Source: Lachnospiraceae bacterium
GTDB taxonomy: Bacteria; Bacillota; Clostridia; Lachnospirales; Lachnospiraceae
Length of the DNA stretch: 64,000 nucleotides
Direction: 5' to 3'
NCBI GenBank assembly: GCA_017428105.1
Contig: JAFRRM010000023.1
Coordinates: 24,644-88,643 of the forward strand
This document shows, piece by piece, positions 59,585-64,000 of this stretch; position 1 is the first letter of the stretch, and every line of letters begins with the position of its first letter. Under the pieces are notes generated by a model. The model did no database searches, was not told where the DNA came from, and saw only the letters and a list, made by a program, of their open reading frames with translations. The position numbers and the translations under genes are program-made.

Positions 59585-61123
59585 TTGGGAAAAGAACATG
59601 TGGACATGAATACGCCCGTCATTGAAATGCGGAACATCGTGAAGAAGTTCGGCGATTTCACCGCCAATGACGGCATCAATCTGACCGTCCACAAGGGAGA
59701 GATCCATGCGATCCTGGGCGAGAACGGAGCCGGCAAGTCCACGCTGATGAATCAGCTGTACGGACTGATCCGACCGACCTCCGGCGACATTTTGGTGCGC
59801 GGCCAGAAGATCGAAATGAACAATCCCCGGGACGCCATCGCGGCCGGCATCGGCATGGTCCATCAGCACTTCATGCTGATCCAGCCGTTCACGGTCACGG
59901 AAAACATCGTACTGGGCACGGAGCCGGTGAACGGCATCAAACTGGATATGGTCAAGGCTCGCCAGAACGTGCTGGACATCTCCGAAAAATACGGCCTGTC
60001 CATCGACCCGGACGCCCGGATCGAGGACATTTCCGTCGGCATGCAGCAGCGCGTGGAGATCCTGAAGGCCCTGTACCGCGGGGCGGAGATCCTGATTCTG
60101 GACGAGCCGACCTCTTCCTTAACGCCGCAGGAGATCCTGGAACTGATCCAGATCATGCATAAGCTGACCGAGGACGGCAAGAGCATCATCCTGATCACCC
60201 ACAAACTGAAGGAGATCAAGGAATCCGCCGACTTCTGCACCATCATCCGCCTGGGCAAATACATCAGCACCGTGGACGTGGACACCGTCACGGAAAGCGA
60301 CCTGGCCAACATGATGGTCGGCCGCAACGTCACCTTCAAGGTAGACAAGCCCGAGATGGAGCCCGGCGAAGTGGTGCTGGAGGTCAAAGACCTGCACGCC
60401 AAGGACTACCGCGACGTCGAGATCCTGAAGGGCCTGAACCTGAAGGTGCGGCGGAACGAGATCGTGGGTATCGCCGGCATCGACGGCAACGGCCAGACCG
60501 AGCTGGTGGAGATCATCACCGGCCTGAAGAAGGCGACCGCCGGCGACGTCCTGGTAAACGGCGTGAGCGTCTGCAACAAGACCCCGCACTTCGGCTTCGA
60601 GCACGGCGTATCCAGCATCCCCGCGGACCGGCAGAAACACGGACTGGTGCTGGCCCACTCCGTGGAGGACAACCTGATCCTGCAGAATTACAAGAAGGAT
60701 CCTTACGCGAAACGCAGCATCCTGCAGCGCGGGCCGATCTTCAGCCACGCGCAGGAAGCGATCGGAAAATTCGACATCCGTCCCGGCGGAAGCGAGAAGC
60801 GGCCGGCCGGCACGCTGTCCGGCGGCAACCAGCAGAAGGTCATCATCGCCCGCGAGGTATACAACGACAAGGACCTGCTGATCGCCGTGAACCCGACCCG
60901 CGGCCTGGACGTCGGCGCCATCGAATACGTGCATGGCTACCTCGTGGAGCAGCGCAACAAGGGCAAGGCGATCCTGCTGGTCTCCTTCGAACTGGATGAG
61001 ATCATGAGCCTGTCCGACGTGATCGACGTCATCTTCGACGGCCGGATCGTGAGCCGCGTGCCCGGCAAGGAAGCGGATGAGAAGACGCTGGGCCTGATGA
61101 TGGCAGGAGGTGGAAAAGCATGA
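59585..61123 (+). CDS. nucleoside ABC transporter ATPase
   Basis: A 512-residue protein with two ABC domains, as in sugar and nucleoside importers (NupO/YufO type). Domain 1 has LGENGAGKSTLMNQLYG and LILDEPTSSLTPQE; domain 2 has GIAGIDGNGQTELVEIITG (no GKS, as usual in this family), GTLSGGNQQKVIIARE and VNPTRGLDVGAIEYVHGYL. The TTG at 59585 after GAAGAAGGGGG is the likeliest start; an ATG at 59549 lacks a ribosome site and an ATG at 59606 is an alternative. The stop overlaps the permease start by 4 bp. Confidence 0.93.
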   Translation: MGKEHVDMNTPVIEMRNIVKKFGDFTANDGINLTVHKGEIHAILGENGAGKSTLMNQLYGLIRPTSGDILVRGQKIEMNNPRDAIAAGIGMVHQHFMLIQPFTVTENIVLGTEPVNGIKLDMVKARQNVLDISEKYGLSIDPDARIEDISVGMQQRVEILKALYRGAEILILDEPTSSLTPQEILELIQIMHKLTEDGKSIILITHKLKEIKESADFCTIIRLGKYISTVDVDTVTESDLANMMVGRNVTFKVDKPEMEPGEVVLEVKDLHAKDYRDVEILKGLNLKVRRNEIVGIAGIDGNGQTELVEIITGLKKATAGDVLVNGVSVCNKTPHFGFEHGVSSIPADRQKHGLVLAHSVEDNLILQNYKKDPYAKRSILQRGPIFSHAQEAIGKFDIRPGGSEKRPAGTLSGGNQQKVIIAREVYNDKDLLIAVNPTRGLDVGAIEYVHGYLVEQRNKGKAILLVSFELDEIMSLSDVIDVIFDGRIVSRVPGKEADEKTLGLMMAGGGKA

Positions 61124-62334
61124 AAAAGAAAAGAAGCGTCATAGAGATCATCTCTTCCGTCCGGTTCATCCATATCCTGCTGGCCATCATCCTGGGCTTC
61201 GCGGTCGGCGCGCTGTTCCTGGCTGTCATGGGCGTTTCCGTGGGCGACGCGTACGGCAAGCTGCTGGACAGCGTCACCACCGTGAAGGGCATCTCGTACG
61301 TGATCGTGTACGCCACGCCGTACATCCTGACGGGTCTGTCGGTGGCGTTCTCGTTCAAGACCGGCGTGTTCAACATCGGCGCCGAAGGCCAGTTCGTGGT
61401 GGGCTCCATGGCGGCAGCCGTGACGGGCATCCTGCTGAAGGACCTGCCCAAGCCTGCCCTGATCCCGCTGTGCTTCCTCGCCGCCATGGCCGCCGGCGCC
61501 CTCTGGGGCATCATCGTCGGCACCCTGAAGACCAAATGGGGCATCAACGAAGTGCTGGCCATGATCATGTTCAACTGGATCGCCTTCTATTTAAGCAACT
61601 ATATCGCGGGGCTGCCCGGCATCAAGAATACGGGGACGGCGGAAGCCACCCAGACCATTTCCGAAAATGCCCGGACCCTGCTTTCCAAACAGACTATCGC
61701 CGACCTGGGGCTGGCCCCCACGGCCAACTGGGGCATCCTGGTGGCTCTCATCGCCATGATCCTGGTGTGGTTCATCATCGAAAAGACCACGCTGGGCTAT
61801 GAGCTCAAGGCCGTGGGTTCCAACCGCTTCGCCGCGGAATACGGCGGCATCGGCGTGAACCGTTCCATTCTGACCGCCCTGGCCATCTCCGGTGCGCTGG
61901 CCGGCCTCGGCGGCTCGCTGCAGGTCATGGGCATGGGCAGCCGCATCAGTATTTTCTCCGCCCAGGAAGGCTTCGGCTTCGGCGGCATCGTGGTGGCCCT
62001 GATCGGCTGCTCCAACCCCTTCGGAGCGCTGGCGGCCGGCCTCTTCTACGGCGCCCTGACCTACGGCGGCAGCAAGCTGAACCTGGTCGGCGCCCCCACG
62101 CAGCTGATCAGCGTCATCGTCGGCACGGTGGTGTTCTTCATCGCCATCTCCGTGATCTTTGAACGACTGGGAGGCGGCATCCGCGCCCGCCGGAACGCCG
62201 TGGCGCGCGAAGACAAGGAAAAGAGGGAGGCGGCCAAGAAACCTCCGCTGGAGGAGGCCAAAGAGCCGCCCGCAGAAGCCGCTGGCAGCGGCGGCGCCCC
62301 GGAAGAAGAAGGAAAGGAAGGTGAAGCGAAATGA
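61120..62334 (+). CDS. nucleoside ABC transporter permease 1
   Basis: A 404-residue permease of the branched-chain/BPD type (NupP-like) with about nine hydrophobic segments. VGVFNIGAEGQFVVGSMAA-like sequence (FNIGAEGQFVVG) and ELKAVGSNRFAAEYGGIGVN are the family motifs. The C-terminal 60 residues are a charged cytoplasmic tail rich in Glu, Lys and Pro. It overlaps both neighbours by 4 bp. Confidence 0.93.
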   Translation: MKKKRSVIEIISSVRFIHILLAIILGFAVGALFLAVMGVSVGDAYGKLLDSVTTVKGISYVIVYATPYILTGLSVAFSFKTGVFNIGAEGQFVVGSMAAAVTGILLKDLPKPALIPLCFLAAMAAGALWGIIVGTLKTKWGINEVLAMIMFNWIAFYLSNYIAGLPGIKNTGTAEATQTISENARTLLSKQTIADLGLAPTANWGILVALIAMILVWFIIEKTTLGYELKAVGSNRFAAEYGGIGVNRSILTALAISGALAGLGGSLQVMGMGSRISIFSAQEGFGFGGIVVALIGCSNPFGALAAGLFYGALTYGGSKLNLVGAPTQLISVIVGTVVFFIAISVIFERLGGGIRARRNAVAREDKEKREAAKKPPLEEAKEPPAEAAGSGGAPEEEGKEGEAK

Positions 62335-63275
62335 CAGACGTGATCAACAGTTTAGGCATTCTTCTGTTTGCGACGCTGGCGTACGGCACGCCGCTGATCT
62401 ACGCTTCCCTGGGTTCCTGCTTCTCCGAGATCTCCGGCGTGGTGAACATCGGTATTGAAGGCATGATGACCGCCGGCGCCTTTACCGGCACGGTGACGGC
62501 CTACTTTACCGGCAGTCCCTGGATCGGCTTCCTGTGCGGCGGCCTGGCCGGCATGCTGTTCGGCGCGCTGCACGCGCTGGCCACGGTCCGGCTCGGCGCG
62601 GACCAGACCATCGCCGGTACCGCCATCAACATGCTGGGCCCCGGTCTGGTGATCATGATCGCCCGCGTGCTCTTCAATTCAACGGATACCATCCCGCTGA
62701 CTCCCGAACAGCGCATGCCGCGCCTGCTGACCGGCGTGTTCGATACCGGAACCACCTTCGGCCGCTTCATGGACAACGTGTTCTCCACCTATGCGTCCAC
62801 CTACCTGGTCTTCCTGGCGGTGATCATCGTCTGGTTCGTCTTCTATAAGACCCGCTTCGGTCTGCGGATGCGCGCCTGCGGCGAACACCCCGAAGCCTGC
62901 GAGACGCTGGGCATCAACGTGCTGAAGACCCGTTTCCTGTGCGTCTGCATGTCCGGCTTCCTGGCCGGCCTCGGCGGCGCCTGTGTGACGATGGCCATCT
63001 CCAACCAGTTCCGGCCGATCTCCATCGTAGGCCAGGGCTTCATCGCCATCGCGGCGGTCATCTTCGGTAAGTTCCGGCCGCACGGCGCCCTGGTCGGCTG
63101 TCTGCTGTTCGGCTTCTGCTCGGGTCTGAAGACCGTTCTGGGCGGCTCCTCCGGCATCGACACGCAGCTGATCTCCATGATCCCGTACGTGGTCACCGTG
63201 CTGGTGCTGATCCTGTTCGTGGGCAAGTCCCGTGTGCCGAGCGCCAGCGGCAAGCCGTTCATCAAGGCCCGCTGA
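62331..63275 (+). CDS. nucleoside ABC transporter permease 2
   Basis: A 314-residue permease (NupQ-like) with about eight hydrophobic segments. GVVNIGIEGMMTAGAFTGTV, TVRLGADQTIAGTAINMLGP and RMRACGEHPEACETLGINV are typical. It pairs with permease 1 to form the channel. The next gene starts 92 bp further; I see no clear terminator in between. Confidence 0.93.
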   Translation: MTDVINSLGILLFATLAYGTPLIYASLGSCFSEISGVVNIGIEGMMTAGAFTGTVTAYFTGSPWIGFLCGGLAGMLFGALHALATVRLGADQTIAGTAINMLGPGLVIMIARVLFNSTDTIPLTPEQRMPRLLTGVFDTGTTFGRFMDNVFSTYASTYLVFLAVIIVWFVFYKTRFGLRMRACGEHPEACETLGINVLKTRFLCVCMSGFLAGLGGACVTMAISNQFRPISIVGQGFIAIAAVIFGKFRPHGALVGCLLFGFCSGLKTVLGGSSGIDTQLISMIPYVVTVLVLILFVGKSRVPSASGKPFIKAR

Positions 63276-63367
63276 TCCCGGCCCCATAATTCCGATCATC
63301 ATCCTCCTGTCCGTGCTCCGCAGCGCGGGCGGGAGGGTCCTGTATTATTATAACAAGGAGGTTGTGC

Positions 63368-64000
63368 ATGGAATTCATTCAACAGTATGCACCCATCGTT
63401 CTGGGCGTCTGCGCCCTGGTGTTCGCCTATTACCTGATCCGCAAGGTCAGCAAGGCGGACCCCGGCACCGAGCGCATGAAAGAGATCTCCGCGTACATTC
63501 ATGAAGGCGCGCGCGCTTTCCTGATCGCGGAATACCGGATCCTGATCCTCTTCGTCGCCGTTCTGTTCGTGCTCATCGGCCTGGGGATCGGCTGGGTCAC
63601 CGCCGTCTGCTTCCTGGTGGGCGCGGTCCTGTCCACGCTGGCCGGCTACATCGGCATGAACATCGCCACGAAGGCGAACGTGCGTACGGCGGCCGCGGCC
63701 AAGGATAAGGGCATGAACGCGGCGCTCGGCGTCGCTTTCTCCGGCGGCGCGGTCATGGGCATGTGCGTGGTCGGCTTCGGCCTGGCCGGCGCGGCCGTCA
63801 TTTACCTGATCACCGGCAGTCCGGACGCCCTCTCCGGCTTCTCGCTTGGCGCTTCTTCCATCGCGCTGTTTGCCCGTGTGGGCGGCGGCATTTTCACCAA
63901 GGCGGCCGACGTGGGCGACGTCCTGGTCGGCAAGGTCGAAGCCGGTATCCCGGAAGACGACCCCCGCAACCCCGCCGTCATCGCGGATAACGTGGGCGAC
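63368..64000 (+). CDS. hppA: proton/sodium-translocating pyrophosphatase, 5' part
   Basis: The first 211 residues of a membrane pyrophosphatase that couples pyrophosphate hydrolysis to ion pumping. IREYRIL-like first helices, then the substrate motif [20 protein letters not shown] followed by [20 protein letters not shown], which binds Mg-pyrophosphate. AAGGAGG precedes the ATG. The gene is cut by the window edge. The residues deciding K+ dependence and H+ or Na+ specificity lie outside. Confidence 0.96.
   Translation, partial: MEFIQQYAPIVLGVCALVFAYYLIRKVSKADPGTERMKEISAYIHEGARAFLIAEYRILILFVAVLFVLIGLGIGWVTAVCFLVGAVLSTLAGYIGMNIATKANVRTAAAAKDKGMNAALGVAFSGGAVMGMCVVGFGLAGAAVIYLITGSPDALSGFSLGASSIALFARVGGGIFTKAADVGDVLVGKVEAGIPEDDPRNPAVIADNVGD

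Overview
The window reads as a GC-rich, low-GC-Gram-positive-lineage bacterium of class Clostridia. The support is gene content: ribonuclease Y, a LytR-CpsA-Psr ligase, ZapA next to a U32 peptidase, a secE-nusG-L11 block, TAXI-TRAP transport, LicD, clostridial-type long PurL, an L10 leader, TPP and ZTP riboswitches and many sigma-A-like promoters with AGGAGG-type ribosome sites. The family cannot be fixed from sequence alone. No rRNA, tRNA, CRISPR array, integrase or transposase was recognised.

Layout. 1-2030: truA (cut by the window edge), an ecfT without ecfA partners beside it, and a cyclophilin. 2143-7330: a TPP-riboswitch-controlled thiamine salvage operon (thiN-thiM-thiE-HAD phosphatase-thiD-cytX). 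7365-11160: an ABC-F protein and a zinc-ribbon membrane protein, then a small AT-richer insertion-like island (lipoprotein plus truncated metzincin protease) bounded by a decayed duplicate of the ABC-F/zinc-ribbon 3' ends. 11163-15300: Nudix, DUF1287 lipoprotein, U32 peptidase and zapA. 15373-24880: a co-directional surface-glycan and small-molecule run (HIT, flippase, glycosyltransferase, sugar aminotransferase, SDR, ATP-grasp, metallo-hydrolase, MscL, aminotransferase, HTH-cytidylyltransferase fusion) headed by a promoter with a 12-bp inverted repeat. 25009-28770: a TAXI-TRAP uptake operon. 28782-38849: LicD, CPBP protease, Nnr, MscS, ferredoxin, HtrA, LCP, RpiB and, on the other strand, a DUF4139 protein. 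38863-42256: rpmG-secE-nusG-rplK-rplA-rplJ-rplL without rpoB behind it. 42287-44883: exonuclease III and RNase Y. 44903-58115: a complete-looking purine operon purE-C-F-M-fnt-N-O-H-small protein-D-L under a ZTP riboswitch. 58182-63275: a divergent nucleoside-type ABC importer. 63368-end: start of a membrane pyrophosphatase.

How it fits together. Purine supply is covered from both sides of one 345-bp control region: de novo synthesis leftward, gated by ZMP/ZTP, and a BMP-type nucleoside importer rightward. The purine operon is unusual: PurF lacks its glutaminase cysteine, PurH is split into an AICAR transformylase and an archaeal-type PurO cyclohydrolase, a formate/nitrite-family channel is embedded, a short Cys-containing protein is inserted, and a hairpin-bearing repeat occurs four times between its genes. 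The thiamine operon implies a route TMP to thiamine to TPP through the HAD phosphatase and ThiN instead of ThiL. A wobble-paired 25-base repeat lies just upstream of several genes in a fixed orientation.
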